DNA of 60,230 nucleotides from Bathymodiolus japonicus methanotrophic gill symbiont (GTDB taxonomy: Bacteria; Pseudomonadota; Gammaproteobacteria; Methylococcales; Methylomonadaceae), in contig NZ_BLYC01000021.1 in NCBI RefSeq assembly GCF_019721995.1, positions 1-60,230 on the forward strand, given 5' to 3'. Of this stretch, positions 16,734 through 26,609 are shown piece after piece (within the stretch, counting starts at the first letter, position 1; every line of letters starts with the position of its first letter). The notes below the pieces were generated by a model. The model did no database searches. It was not told the DNA's origin and saw only the letters and a program-made list of their open reading frames with translations. Position numbers and translations under genes: made by a program.

Positions 16734-18287
16734 TTACTTTAGAGGCTTAATTTTTTCAATCAAGTTCCAGGGCAAAAACTGATCCAGTGCTTCTGGTTCA
16801 TAATGCCTACCCAGCTTGGGTAGTTCAGTTAATAGGTATTTCAGGTAATCAAAAGGTTCCAGGTTATTAGCAACGGCTGTTTGCACAAGACTGTAAAGTA
16901 GTGCGCTGGCATTTGCACCGCGTGGTGTCTGGTTAAACAGCCAGTTTTTACGTCCAATCACAAACGGTTTGATATGCCGTTCAGCTGCATTATTATCAAT
17001 TTGTATATTACCGTCATCAATATAGCGGATCAAGCTACCCCACTGGTTAATAGTGTAACGAATGGCTTTACCTATTGCGCTGTCCTTTGCTGTCTTGGTA
17101 AGGTTGTTATCGCACCACTGCTTTAACTCTTCCAGTAAAGGTTTGCTTTTTTCCTGACGCTGTAAATAACGTTGCTCTATCGTCAGGTCTTTGATCTGTT
17201 TTTCAAGTGCATACAGTCGGGCAAACTTACGTAATGCGGTTTGAGCCAGCCCCATTTTATTCTTGCGACTCTCTTTAGGGAGGGCTTTTAGCGCTTCATC
17301 GAATTTACGCCGCGCATGTGCCATACACCCCACGAGGATACAATCATCTGATGCCAGTGCATGATAGCCTGCATAGCCATCTACCTGCAAGTGACCTGAA
17401 AAGGCCCGCAAGAAGCTTTCAGCATGCGCTCCTGCCCGCGTTGGCTGATAATCATACAAAACGATCGGGTGCTCGGATTCATGCTCACCACTCTGATAGA
17501 GCCACATATAGGATTTCGATTTCGTCTCTCGACCATCCCGAATCACATTTAAGGTTGTTTCATCGGCCTGGAGGATCTTCTGTAGAATCAGCAGAGCATG
17601 CAGTCGATCATAAAAGGGCTGGAGCAATTCAGCGGACTTTAATACCCAGTTAGATAGCGTGGCACGAGAAAGGTCAACACTTAAGCGCTTGAAAATGGTT
17701 TCCTGCCGGTAAAGTGGCAGGCTATCCATGAACTTGGCGACAATAATGTAAGCTAATAAACTTGCCGAGGCAAAACTACGAGGAATGGGCTGTGCGGGTT
17801 TTGGTGCACTGATAATGCCATTTTCACAGGTGCGGCAGCCATACTTGATCTGTATATGTTCAATGACTTTGATCTGGGCAGGAATGATTTCTAACTGCTC
17901 TGACTTGTCTTCGCCAGCCTCATGCAATGCATGACCGCAGGCACAAAAACGCTCTGCTTCAGGTAATTCATAACGGATAACTTCGCGCGGGATATCTCTG
18001 GATAATGGCTTGCGGCCTGGCTTTTTACGCTGATAGCTTAGGGTTTCTTCAGGGTCGGAATCATCCTGCTTTAAGCTATCAAGAATGGACTCCGCTTCAT
18101 TAAACAACTCCATTTGACCCGGGCATTTCTCACTGGAGGTGCCAAAACGCTTATGTTGCAACAGACGAAACTGCTCCTCATACCATGTCAGTTTTTCCTG
18201 TAATTGATCCACTGTCGACTGATAGTCCAGCACCATTTTGTGCAGTACATTCGTCTCGTCTGGCAGTGTTTCAGGAAGTGATTTCAT
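16734..18287 (-). CDS. tnpC: IS66 TnpC, DDE transposase
   Basis: The 517-aa protein has the catalytic Asp, Asp and Glu in LQADETTLNVI, QVDGYAGYHAL and NNAAERHIKPF. The zinc region is CACGHAL...CRTCENG. It is intact and identical to the copy at 20499. Confidence 0.95.
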   Translation of the reverse strand: MKSLPETLPDETNVLHKMVLDYQSTVDQLQEKLTWYEEQFRLLQHKRFGTSSEKCPGQMELFNEAESILDSLKQDDSDPEETLSYQRKKPGRKPLSRDIPREVIRYELPEAERFCACGHALHEAGEDKSEQLEIIPAQIKVIEHIQIKYGCRTCENGIISAPKPAQPIPRSFASASLLAYIIVAKFMDSLPLYRQETIFKRLSVDLSRATLSNWVLKSAELLQPFYDRLHALLILQKILQADETTLNVIRDGRETKSKSYMWLYQSGEHESEHPIVLYDYQPTRAGAHAESFLRAFSGHLQVDGYAGYHALASDDCILVGCMAHARRKFDEALKALPKESRKNKMGLAQTALRKFARLYALEKQIKDLTIEQRYLQRQEKSKPLLEELKQWCDNNLTKTAKDSAIGKAIRYTINQWGSLIRYIDDGNIQIDNNAAERHIKPFVIGRKNWLFNQTPRGANASALLYSLVQTAVANNLEPFDYLKYLLTELPKLGRHYEPEALDQFLPWNLIEKIKPLK

Positions 18288-18375
18288 GGTGTTTATTATA
18301 CCACCAAACAGGGTTAAATAATCATTTAACTGGCTGTTTTATTAGATATTTTCCACGTAAAATAACGGCAACAAA

Positions 18376-18732
18376 TCAATTATTTATTAAGCCAGAAATA
18401 GCGGTATGAGCTTGCGCTTGCCGATAGGATAAACCTTCCAGTAACCAGTGTAATTCACGTAAGGTTAATGATAACGGATGTTCGTTTAACTCGGTTGGCC
18501 ACTGAAACTTCCCCTTATCCAGGCGCCGATAATAAAGCCAGAACCCATTACACTCCCAATAGAGTATTTTCAGTTTATCGCGAGAGCGGTTACAAAAGAC
18601 AAAAATACTTCCGGCAAAGGGATCATGGCCAAACTGTTCCGAAACAATCAGTGACAGACCATTGATAGATTTACGCATATCAGTAACGCCGGTCGCCAAA
18701 AAAACTTGATTAACAACAAGCCCGTTTATCAT
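18376..18732 (-). CDS. tnpB: IS66 TnpB
   Basis: The 118-aa protein carries GVTDMRKSINGLS and FVFCNRSRDKLKILYWE. It is translationally coupled to tnpA by a 4-bp overlap and intact. Confidence 0.95.
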   Translation of the reverse strand: MINGLVVNQVFLATGVTDMRKSINGLSLIVSEQFGHDPFAGSIFVFCNRSRDKLKILYWECNGFWLYYRRLDKGKFQWPTELNEHPLSLTLRELHWLLEGLSYRQAQAHTAISGLINN

Positions 18733-19070
18733 GAGATAGACCTAACCAGTTTCAGTAGCGGCTTTAATGATGCAAGTTCTGTACTGGCACAAATTTCCAG
18801 ACTGAAGCCATTAGAATGAGTCACTTTGATAACTGATGAATCAGCAGGTACGCCTGATCCGTTCAACATGTCCTCTGCAACCAGTGTTACCGGAACCAAT
18901 TGCTTGGCTTGTAACACTGGTGGAGCGAGCGAACTGAATTGCTTTTTGTAATAACTGAAGATATGCAGCTTGATATCATGGGCTTTGCAATACCCGACCT
19001 GAGTTAAACGACTGGCTTGCCATTGCGGTATATGATTTTGCATAGCCGCTTTATTTTGAGATGGACTCAT
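18729..19070 (-). CDS. tnpA: IS66 TnpA
   Basis: The 113-aa protein contains the helix-turn-helix region HIPQWQASRLTQVGYCKAHD. It is intact and identical to the copy at 19716. Confidence 0.93.
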   Translation of the reverse strand: MSPSQNKAAMQNHIPQWQASRLTQVGYCKAHDIKLHIFSYYKKQFSSLAPPVLQAKQLVPVTLVAEDMLNGSGVPADSSVIKVTHSNGFSLEICASTELASLKPLLKLVRSIS

Positions 19071-19151
19071 AAATTACTCCTGAGTTAATTGGAGGTATTA
19101 GTCTGCCATTTTTTATATTGGTTTAGAATGTGTACTTTAATTGACGCTTAC

Positions 19152-19634
19152 ATTTCGGCTTCATCACAGCAGACCTGTTCTAGTCTGACTTCCAATGGTT
19201 TCCCTTGATCAAAGGTCTGAAAAATGAGTGTATCTCTTGAACAAGCTGTTTTGCTCCCTTAGCTCTTAGTTTAAAGCTAAACGATTACCACCGTGATTTC
19301 TTCATTGCAATTAGTTAAATACTAGCCTGTGATCTACCCGACGCTCGATCCACATACGTATTGTATGCCTTTTATTCTTTGGTACTACTCAGCGTGTTAC
19401 TTAAAAAAATGGTTCTTTTTTTTAATTCACATGCTTTATACATTTTCACAACATGAGGTGTTGGTGACTACAAATCTGTGAGTCATTTGCAACGTATCGT
19501 GTTCAAATCACATCTTTTATAGCTACATACCTGAGTGTTACATCTGGTTGGAATTAGTACAGTGTATGGGCAGTGATTTCTTGATCAGTTTATTAGTCAT
19601 GAGGATTTCTGAAATATATGCGGGAATAGTAAAT
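19152..19634. other. Spacer between inverted IS66 copies
   Basis: No intact gene is present. On the complement, AKGAKQLVQEIHSFFR is readable near 19200-19260, and its start resembles LRAKGAKNF at about 52345, suggesting a shared lost gene. A solitary TACTACTCAGCGTGTTAC near 19391 resembles the ISBst12-type terminus. Confidence 0.4.
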
Positions 19635-19715
19635 GTAAGCGTCAATTAAAGTACACATTCTAAACCAATATAAAAAATGGCAGACTAATACCTCCAATTA
19701 ACTCAGGAGTAATTT

Positions 19716-20057
19716 ATGAGTCCATCTCAAAATAAAGCGGCTATGCAAAATCATATACCGCAATGGCAAGCCAGTCGTTTAACTCAGGTCGGGTATTGCA
19801 AAGCCCATGATATCAAGCTGCATATCTTCAGTTATTACAAAAAGCAATTCAGTTCGCTCGCTCCACCAGTGTTACAAGCCAAGCAATTGGTTCCGGTAAC
19901 ACTGGTTGCAGAGGACATGTTGAACGGATCAGGCGTACCTGCTGATTCATCAGTTATCAAAGTGACTCATTCTAATGGCTTCAGTCTGGAAATTTGTGCC
20001 AGTACAGAACTTGCATCATTAAAGCCGCTACTGAAACTGGTTAGGTCTATCTCATGA
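19716..20057 (+). CDS. tnpA: IS66 TnpA
   Basis: The 113-aa accessory protein is identical to that of copy 2. It is preceded by an AGGAG box (cucaggaguaauuu) seven bases before the ATG. Confidence 0.93.
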   Translation: MSPSQNKAAMQNHIPQWQASRLTQVGYCKAHDIKLHIFSYYKKQFSSLAPPVLQAKQLVPVTLVAEDMLNGSGVPADSSVIKVTHSNGFSLEICASTELASLKPLLKLVRSIS

Positions 20058-20410
20058 TAAACGGGCTTGTTGTTAATCAAGTTTTTTTGGCGACCGGCGT
20101 TACTGATATGCGTAAATCTATCAATGGTCTGTCACTGATTGTTTCGGAACAGTTTGGCCATGATCCCTTTGCCGGAAGTATTTTTGTCTTTTGTAACCGC
20201 TCTCGCGATAAACTGAAAATACTCTATTGGGAGTGTAATGGGTTCTGGCTTTATTATCGGCGCCTGGATAAGGGGAAGTTTCAGTGGCCAACCGAGTTAA
20301 ACGAACATCCGTTATCATTAACCTTACGTGAATTACACTGGTTACTGGAAGGTTTATCCTATCGGCAAGCGCAAGCTCATACCGCTATTTCTGGCTTAAT
20401 AAATAATTGA
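20054..20410 (+). CDS. tnpB: IS66 TnpB
   Basis: The 118-aa protein is identical to that of copy 2. Its start overlaps the tnpA stop by 4 bp. Confidence 0.95.
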   Translation: MINGLVVNQVFLATGVTDMRKSINGLSLIVSEQFGHDPFAGSIFVFCNRSRDKLKILYWECNGFWLYYRRLDKGKFQWPTELNEHPLSLTLRELHWLLEGLSYRQAQAHTAISGLINN

Positions 20411-20498
20411 TTTGTTGCCGTTATTTTACGTGGAAAATATCTAATAAAACAGCCAGTTAAATGATTATTTAACCCTGTTTGGTGGTATAATAAACACC

Positions 20499-22052
20499 AT
20501 GAAATCACTTCCTGAAACACTGCCAGACGAGACGAATGTACTGCACAAAATGGTGCTGGACTATCAGTCGACAGTGGATCAATTACAGGAAAAACTGACA
20601 TGGTATGAGGAGCAGTTTCGTCTGTTGCAACATAAGCGTTTTGGCACCTCCAGTGAGAAATGCCCGGGTCAAATGGAGTTGTTTAATGAAGCGGAGTCCA
20701 TTCTTGATAGCTTAAAGCAGGATGATTCCGACCCTGAAGAAACCCTAAGCTATCAGCGTAAAAAGCCAGGCCGCAAGCCATTATCCAGAGATATCCCGCG
20801 CGAAGTTATCCGTTATGAATTACCTGAAGCAGAGCGTTTTTGTGCCTGCGGTCATGCATTGCATGAGGCTGGCGAAGACAAGTCAGAGCAGTTAGAAATC
20901 ATTCCTGCCCAGATCAAAGTCATTGAACATATACAGATCAAGTATGGCTGCCGCACCTGTGAAAATGGCATTATCAGTGCACCAAAACCCGCACAGCCCA
21001 TTCCTCGTAGTTTTGCCTCGGCAAGTTTATTAGCTTACATTATTGTCGCCAAGTTCATGGATAGCCTGCCACTTTACCGGCAGGAAACCATTTTCAAGCG
21101 CTTAAGTGTTGACCTTTCTCGTGCCACGCTATCTAACTGGGTATTAAAGTCCGCTGAATTGCTCCAGCCCTTTTATGATCGACTGCATGCTCTGCTGATT
21201 CTACAGAAGATCCTCCAGGCCGATGAAACAACCTTAAATGTGATTCGGGATGGTCGAGAGACGAAATCGAAATCCTATATGTGGCTCTATCAGAGTGGTG
21301 AGCATGAATCCGAGCACCCGATCGTTTTGTATGATTATCAGCCAACGCGGGCAGGAGCGCATGCTGAAAGCTTCTTGCGGGCCTTTTCAGGTCACTTGCA
21401 GGTAGATGGCTATGCAGGCTATCATGCACTGGCATCAGATGATTGTATCCTCGTGGGGTGTATGGCACATGCGCGGCGTAAATTCGATGAAGCGCTAAAA
21501 GCCCTCCCTAAAGAGAGTCGCAAGAATAAAATGGGGCTGGCTCAAACCGCATTACGTAAGTTTGCCCGACTGTATGCACTTGAAAAACAGATCAAAGACC
21601 TGACGATAGAGCAACGTTATTTACAGCGTCAGGAAAAAAGCAAACCTTTACTGGAAGAGTTAAAGCAGTGGTGCGATAACAACCTTACCAAGACAGCAAA
21701 GGACAGCGCAATAGGTAAAGCCATTCGTTACACTATTAACCAGTGGGGTAGCTTGATCCGCTATATTGATGACGGTAATATACAAATTGATAATAATGCA
21801 GCTGAACGGCATATCAAACCGTTTGTGATTGGACGTAAAAACTGGCTGTTTAACCAGACACCACGCGGTGCAAATGCCAGCGCACTACTTTACAGTCTTG
21901 TGCAAACAGCCGTTGCTAATAACCTGGAACCTTTTGATTACCTGAAATACCTATTAACTGAACTACCCAAGCTGGGTAGGCATTATGAACCAGAAGCACT
22001 GGATCAGTTTTTGCCCTGGAACTTGATTGAAAAAATTAAGCCTCTAAAGTAA
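20499..22052 (+). CDS. tnpC: IS66 TnpC, DDE transposase
   Basis: The 517-aa protein has all catalytic residues. An 88-bp gap after tnpB includes the sequence TGGTATAATAAACACCATG at the start codon. A TATAAT-like box there may give tnpC its own promoter. Confidence 0.95.
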   Translation: MKSLPETLPDETNVLHKMVLDYQSTVDQLQEKLTWYEEQFRLLQHKRFGTSSEKCPGQMELFNEAESILDSLKQDDSDPEETLSYQRKKPGRKPLSRDIPREVIRYELPEAERFCACGHALHEAGEDKSEQLEIIPAQIKVIEHIQIKYGCRTCENGIISAPKPAQPIPRSFASASLLAYIIVAKFMDSLPLYRQETIFKRLSVDLSRATLSNWVLKSAELLQPFYDRLHALLILQKILQADETTLNVIRDGRETKSKSYMWLYQSGEHESEHPIVLYDYQPTRAGAHAESFLRAFSGHLQVDGYAGYHALASDDCILVGCMAHARRKFDEALKALPKESRKNKMGLAQTALRKFARLYALEKQIKDLTIEQRYLQRQEKSKPLLEELKQWCDNNLTKTAKDSAIGKAIRYTINQWGSLIRYIDDGNIQIDNNAAERHIKPFVIGRKNWLFNQTPRGANASALLYSLVQTAVANNLEPFDYLKYLLTELPKLGRHYEPEALDQFLPWNLIEKIKPLK

Positions 22053-22091
22053 TTAGGGTAGCTTGTCTAGGTGGAGAGAATTGACGCTTAC

Positions 22092-22191
22092 TATTTATTA
22101 ATCTAAGTTATGTCGCTTTTCATACCTCCACATTTATTAGGATGGAATAGATAGGTGGTTTAACATCTACCTATTCCATTTTTAGAGTTTA
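22092..22191 (+). terminator. Hairpin with T-run
   Basis: TGGAATAG...TAGGT (from 22143) pairs with ACCTATTCCA (to about 22180) with a one-base bulge and is followed by TTTTT. It could end + strand transcription leaving IS66 copy 3 and also lies downstream of the minus-strand gene remnant. Confidence 0.5.
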
Positions 22192-22732
22192 CTACGCAGG
22201 CTGTAGTTCACCTCCTGCCCAAATCTTCTTAAAGGCATAACTCGAAAGCTGCTCTTCAGTCAAGCCAACCTCGGGTTGTGTTGTTGGCTTCTCATGTGTT
22301 GGCTCCTCTGGGTAGTGATACCCCGTGTTTGCGGGGGAAGGGGACAGATAAATAGGTTGTGTTGTATAAACAGTTTATCTGTCCCCTTTTTCAATGAATA
22401 CGGGGGCTGTATCCCCTTGCCCTGTAATAAACTCATAACTGAATAAAATATTATCATTTGGCTAGTGGCATAAGTCCGGTCTTTAGGGGCTATCCTCGTT
22501 GCGTTCTCAAATTCATCTAGTGATTGCGTATTGCCTAGACTCTCGTTTACTATCTCAAATCTCTTGAAGACAGGTCCTAGCGTTCCACCATCCCACAATT
22601 GAATATCCTTCTCTGAAACCTCTTCTCCGAGTGCTAGTTGCTCTCTACATTCAAACCTCTCTATTGCGTTGTGATCGGATTCTGTAACTTTCGATGACTT
22701 TTTTAAATTACCGTACTCAATAGCGGAAATAG
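22192..22732 (-). pseudogene. Unknown plasmid gene, frameshifted and 5'-truncated
   Basis: The upstream frame (22732 to about 22370) encodes AIERFECREQLALGEEVSEK and ATSQMIIFYSVMSLLQGKG. A second frame from about 22345 to 22192 encodes TGYHYPEEPTHEKPTTQPEV, then GLTEEQLSSYAFKKIWAGGE and a stop. The second piece looks like a natural disordered C-terminus, so the two parts were probably one protein. The break lies at the perfect 13-bp hairpin ggggacagataaa/tttatctgtcccc (22339-22391). The 5' end is cut by IS6. No family is recognised. Confidence 0.4.
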
Positions 22733-23545
22733 GGTTCTGTCGCATAAATCCCCCTTCCCGACGTTATCTGCTATCATCATTATCAATTTCAATAAAAGGT
22801 GGATCACATGCTCAGCTTCAAAGGCACTCACTTTCAAAAAGATGTCATTCTTTATGCTGTTTTCTTTTATGTCAGGTATGGCGTTTCGTATCGCGACCTT
22901 GAAGAAATTATGGAAGAAAGAGGTGTTGAAGTGGATCATGCTACGCTCAATCGTTGGGTTATCCGTTATTCTCCTGCCATTGCTGTAAACGCTAAATCTC
23001 AGAAACGAGAAACCAATAAATCGTGGCGCATGGATGAAACGTATATCAAAGTTAAGGGTCAGTGGACCTATTTATACCGAGCTGTTGATAGTCGCGGGGA
23101 TACGCTTGATTTCATGCTTTCTGAGCGCCGTGATGAAGAGGCTGCAACCGCATTTTTCAAACAAACGATTAACAATAATGGCTTTCCTGATAAGGTCGTT
23201 ATGGATAAAAGTGGCGCTAACTATGCAGGATTATCCAATATTAACCTCTTGTTAATCCTCGCTGGGTTTGCCAATATGATCGACATATTACAGGTTAAAT
23301 ATTTGAATAACATCATCGAACAGGATCACCGCTTTATCAAAAAAATAACAGAACCGATGATGGGCTTTAAAGCGTTTCACTCCTCCCAAGCAACAATTGA
23401 TGGAATTGAAACGGCACATATGATCCGAAAGGGGCAATTGTCTGAGGAAAATATTCCTGCTTATAAGCAGTTTATGGCTTTAGCAGGATAGTTATGCCTG
23501 AAGACCAGGAGGACTACGCTTTTTGATAATTATTGCGACAAAACC
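22733..23545 (+). mobile_element. IS6-family element (complete)
   Basis: GGTTCTGTCGCA and GCGACAAAACC bound 813 bp with one transposase gene. Flanking octamers ggaaatag and aacttaca differ. IS6 elements move by cointegrate formation, so loss of target duplications fits recombination between copies. Confidence 0.92.
22808..23491 (+). CDS. IS6-family transposase
   Basis: The 227-aa protein fits the IS6/IS26 family. A helix-turn-helix region (SYRDLEEIMEERGVEVDHAT) precedes a DDE core: RMDETYIKVKG, then VMDKSGAN, then IIEQDHRFIKK. ATG 22808 is preferred over the GTG nine bases upstream because the AAAGGTGG box is well spaced for the ATG. The frame is intact. Confidence 0.93.
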   Translation: MLSFKGTHFQKDVILYAVFFYVRYGVSYRDLEEIMEERGVEVDHATLNRWVIRYSPAIAVNAKSQKRETNKSWRMDETYIKVKGQWTYLYRAVDSRGDTLDFMLSERRDEEAATAFFKQTINNNGFPDKVVMDKSGANYAGLSNINLLLILAGFANMIDILQVKYLNNIIEQDHRFIKKITEPMMGFKAFHSSQATIDGIETAHMIRKGQLSEENIPAYKQFMALAG

Positions 23546-23548
23546 AAC

Positions 23549-26500
23549 TTACAGCATCACCTTATCTCTTAGATCAGTGTAGGTTTTAATAACATCATAT
23601 TTTATATCTGCATGACCCAAAGCTTCAAAATGCTTTTTAGCGTAATCAAATCTTTTCTCTTCAATTGCCCTTAATTGCATACTCTCCATGCTACCTTTTG
23701 TTTCTGCAATAAAATAAACATATTTGAATTTATCGGTATCAAAAACAATTGCCCAATCAGGGTTATAGTTACCAACAGGGGTAGAGATTTTAAAGTCATT
23801 GGGAAGTTTGGCATAAACTAAAACCTCACCGCTCTCTAGCTCTTTTGCAAACTCTTGTTCTATTTTAGAATCTGTTTTTAAGTAATCATAAATATGCTTT
23901 TTAACCTCTAAAATATTACTGTTTAAAGAGCCTTTAAACTTATTAACTGTAAATATTTTATCTTCGTAAGTGTTGTCGGTTTTAGAGTAGACAATATTAT
24001 TGATTAAGGTGGCTGCTTTTTCATCGTTGATGATTTTAGATATTTCTTTGATGAAACTTTCAGGGTTCACCTGAAAATTATAAAAGGTATTTGCCTTTAT
24101 TTCTTGCAAAATGGAAACAACAGTTTTTCTATTTAGTCGGGTTTCTTTAGCAATTTCCCCAATTAAATCATATTTAACCGCCCCTAATAATGAATCATAT
24201 TTCTCAGTAATATCTTTGGTTTTAACCATACTATCGCCAGACTTTAAGCTGCTTTCATTAATCGTATTGGCCTGTTCACCAACAGTGATATGCACAATGA
24301 CTTTTTTAACAGACAATTTGTTATCTATCGTGGAAACGCTGTTTTTTATCAGTTCTTCATCCGAAAAATCAACTTCATAAACCGTTTTTATTTTGATTTT
24401 ATTCCATAGGTCTTGAAATTCTTTTTTAGAAAAATTAGCATTTGGCTTAAAATCAGAAATATCAATGTTATCTGCTTTACCGTCTTCACTGGCTTTAAAA
24501 TTAGCCGTAGTGTGTATTTTCTGCATTAACTCACAGACATTGGTTTTAAAGGGAATAAGCTCAGCTGGTAACTCAACTTGATCTTCTTCTATCGCTTTAA
24601 CCAGCTTATCTGTAATTTTTAGATTCTCGTCAATATACGCTTTTGCACTAAATTTCATAATGAGTTTTGTGGCAGATGCGTTATTAAACGTAAACTGATC
24701 GCCTTCGTCATTGGTCAGTACACGGCCTACTAAAACGTCTGATGATAAAATAATAGGTCTATCAGATAGTGACGCAACAGTTTCTTTTTGTAGTTTTTTA
24801 GAAAAACTATCGTATGACTCACTGGCAATAACCGTTAAGGTATTTATATCGAAGAATTCATCCTCTAGTGCGTCAGCATCCATGCGAGTACCTTTATTTT
24901 CACCACGGCATTTCACACTAATTCTTAGCCCCCGCCCAATTTCTTGACGTTTGTTATCTTCGGCTTGGCTATGTTTTAAGGTACAAATCTGAAAGACATT
25001 TGGATTATCCCAGCCTTCACGCAAAGCAGAATGCGAAAAAATAAAGCGTGTTGGCTCATCAAAACTAAGCAAACGCTCCTTATTTTTCATGATTAGATCA
25101 TATGCACTAATATCGGTACTATCCTGCTTTTCTGATTTGGTTTTACTGATGGAATCCACCAGCTTGCCTTTCTTATCTACCGAGAAATAGCCTTTATGGA
25201 TTTCTTCCGTTTTATGTTCTTCTAAATACTGATTGTATTTATCATCAAAAAAATCACGCTCGGCAATGGCAAGCTTATATTCTTCTTCAAAAACACGCGC
25301 ATATTCGCCTTTTTCATCGGCTTGTTCATAGTCTCGATATTTCACCACTTCATCAATAAAAAATAGGGACAACACTTTGATACCTTCATCAAATAAAGCC
25401 CGTTCTTTTTCAATATGAGATTTTATTGTTTCTCGAATTTGAATACGTCTTATATGTTTCTCGTCTACCTCCCCCATACTTTGACCCACGCCTATTGTGA
25501 TGCCATTGGCAAAGGAAACTGTATTATGCAGACCGTTAATTTCTTTAACGATAAAATCTTGATACTGCTTCAACTCATTGGATAAGTTAAACAAGTTATC
25601 TTTTTCTGTTATTTTTCTCAGTACCTTTTTTATGCCTGTTTTTTGCTTTATTTCAAATTCAAGGCTGGCAGTAGGGTAGAGTTTAGGGTGGATATTAATC
25701 GCATCTAAAAAAATATAACTGTTCGTGCCGCTGTTTCCCAGTACTTCAATGCCTTTTACCTTGATTTTTTTAACTAGCTTTTGGTTATAAGCATCTATCG
25801 CATCTAGTCTGTAAACTTCATTATATTTTTTGTCTTTTTTATGGGTTGCTGAATAGCGCAACACACACAAGGGGTTAAATTCTTTAAATAAACTTTCGGA
25901 CTTACCAAAGCGTTGCGGCTCATCAATAATTAGAATAGGTCTGGCTCTGCTGATAATATCAATCGGGCGTTCTGATTGAAGAGCATCAAGTTTTTGATAA
26001 ATTTTTCTTGCGGATTCCCCTCTAATTTCTTTATCTTTTTTCTTTGCATTAAAAGCCTGATAATTCATAATCAACACTTCAATATTTGCAGTATTGGCAA
26101 AACTTTTAATATTAACAATATTGGATTTATTTTGTGTATTGTAGATAGAAAAGCGGATTTTTTTGCCATACAAATCCTGAAAATGATCTGCTGTTATTTC
26201 TAGGGAAATATGCACACCTTCACGGATTGCAATCGATGGCACCATAATAATAAACTTGCTCCAGCCATATTTTTTATTCAGCTCGAACATGGTTTTAGTG
26301 TAAACATAGGTTTTACCCGTCCCTGTTTCCATTTCAATACTGAAATTCGGTGCGCCATCTAAGCATGCTAATTGCTTGCTAGTATTAAGACCTTGTTCTT
26401 TCTGTAGTGCTTGAACATTTTTCGTCAGTTCGGTTTCACTCAAATCAAACTTTTTATTGGCAAATATTTCATGGACTAAAATATCTGTTCGCTCTGTTAT

Positions 26501-26608
26501 TTCTTTTCTATGCCCTTTTGTTTGTCCTGCAAAACAATCTACCACGGCTTGCGTGGCATCACTTTGGTAGCCTTGCTGCTTAAACTGTAATTTAATCCCG
26601 TTAGCCAT
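23549..26608 (-). CDS. res: Type III restriction enzyme Res subunit (DEAD/DEAH helicase-nuclease)
   Basis: The 1019-aa protein has Walker A in METGTGKT (about 93-100) and a DEPQ Walker B (229-232). Later helicase motifs include FIFSHSALREGWDNPNVFQI and QEIGRGLRI. A C-terminal nuclease domain has PDWAIV...YFIAETKG, the PD-(D/E)XK pattern of type III Res proteins. Res uses ATP to travel between two head-to-head unmethylated sites and cuts about 25-27 bp away. The gene follows mod after one base, so it is co-transcribed. The length is typical and the frame is intact. Confidence 0.9.
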   Translation of the reverse strand: MANGIKLQFKQQGYQSDATQAVVDCFAGQTKGHRKEITERTDILVHEIFANKKFDLSETELTKNVQALQKEQGLNTSKQLACLDGAPNFSIEMETGTGKTYVYTKTMFELNKKYGWSKFIIMVPSIAIREGVHISLEITADHFQDLYGKKIRFSIYNTQNKSNIVNIKSFANTANIEVLIMNYQAFNAKKKDKEIRGESARKIYQKLDALQSERPIDIISRARPILIIDEPQRFGKSESLFKEFNPLCVLRYSATHKKDKKYNEVYRLDAIDAYNQKLVKKIKVKGIEVLGNSGTNSYIFLDAINIHPKLYPTASLEFEIKQKTGIKKVLRKITEKDNLFNLSNELKQYQDFIVKEINGLHNTVSFANGITIGVGQSMGEVDEKHIRRIQIRETIKSHIEKERALFDEGIKVLSLFFIDEVVKYRDYEQADEKGEYARVFEEEYKLAIAERDFFDDKYNQYLEEHKTEEIHKGYFSVDKKGKLVDSISKTKSEKQDSTDISAYDLIMKNKERLLSFDEPTRFIFSHSALREGWDNPNVFQICTLKHSQAEDNKRQEIGRGLRISVKCRGENKGTRMDADALEDEFFDINTLTVIASESYDSFSKKLQKETVASLSDRPIILSSDVLVGRVLTNDEGDQFTFNNASATKLIMKFSAKAYIDENLKITDKLVKAIEEDQVELPAELIPFKTNVCELMQKIHTTANFKASEDGKADNIDISDFKPNANFSKKEFQDLWNKIKIKTVYEVDFSDEELIKNSVSTIDNKLSVKKVIVHITVGEQANTINESSLKSGDSMVKTKDITEKYDSLLGAVKYDLIGEIAKETRLNRKTVVSILQEIKANTFYNFQVNPESFIKEISKIINDEKAATLINNIVYSKTDNTYEDKIFTVNKFKGSLNSNILEVKKHIYDYLKTDSKIEQEFAKELESGEVLVYAKLPNDFKISTPVGNYNPDWAIVFDTDKFKYVYFIAETKGSMESMQLRAIEEKRFDYAKKHFEALGHADIKYDVIKTYTDLRDKVML

Positions 26609-26609
26609 G

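Larger units (their letters stand above)
16695..19151 (-). mobile_element. IS66-family element, copy 2 (complete)
   Basis: It is 2457 bp with GTAAGCGTCAATT ends. Its three gene products are identical to those of copy 3, which lies inverted 483 bp away. Flanking octamers (gctgatat and atttcggc) do not match, so it has no target duplication. Confidence 0.93.
19635..22091 (+). mobile_element. IS66-family element, copy 3 (complete)
   Basis: It is 2457 bp with GTAAGCGTCAATT ends and lies inverted relative to copy 2. Flanks tagtaaat and tatttatt do not match each other, so again no target duplication is seen. Confidence 0.93.
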
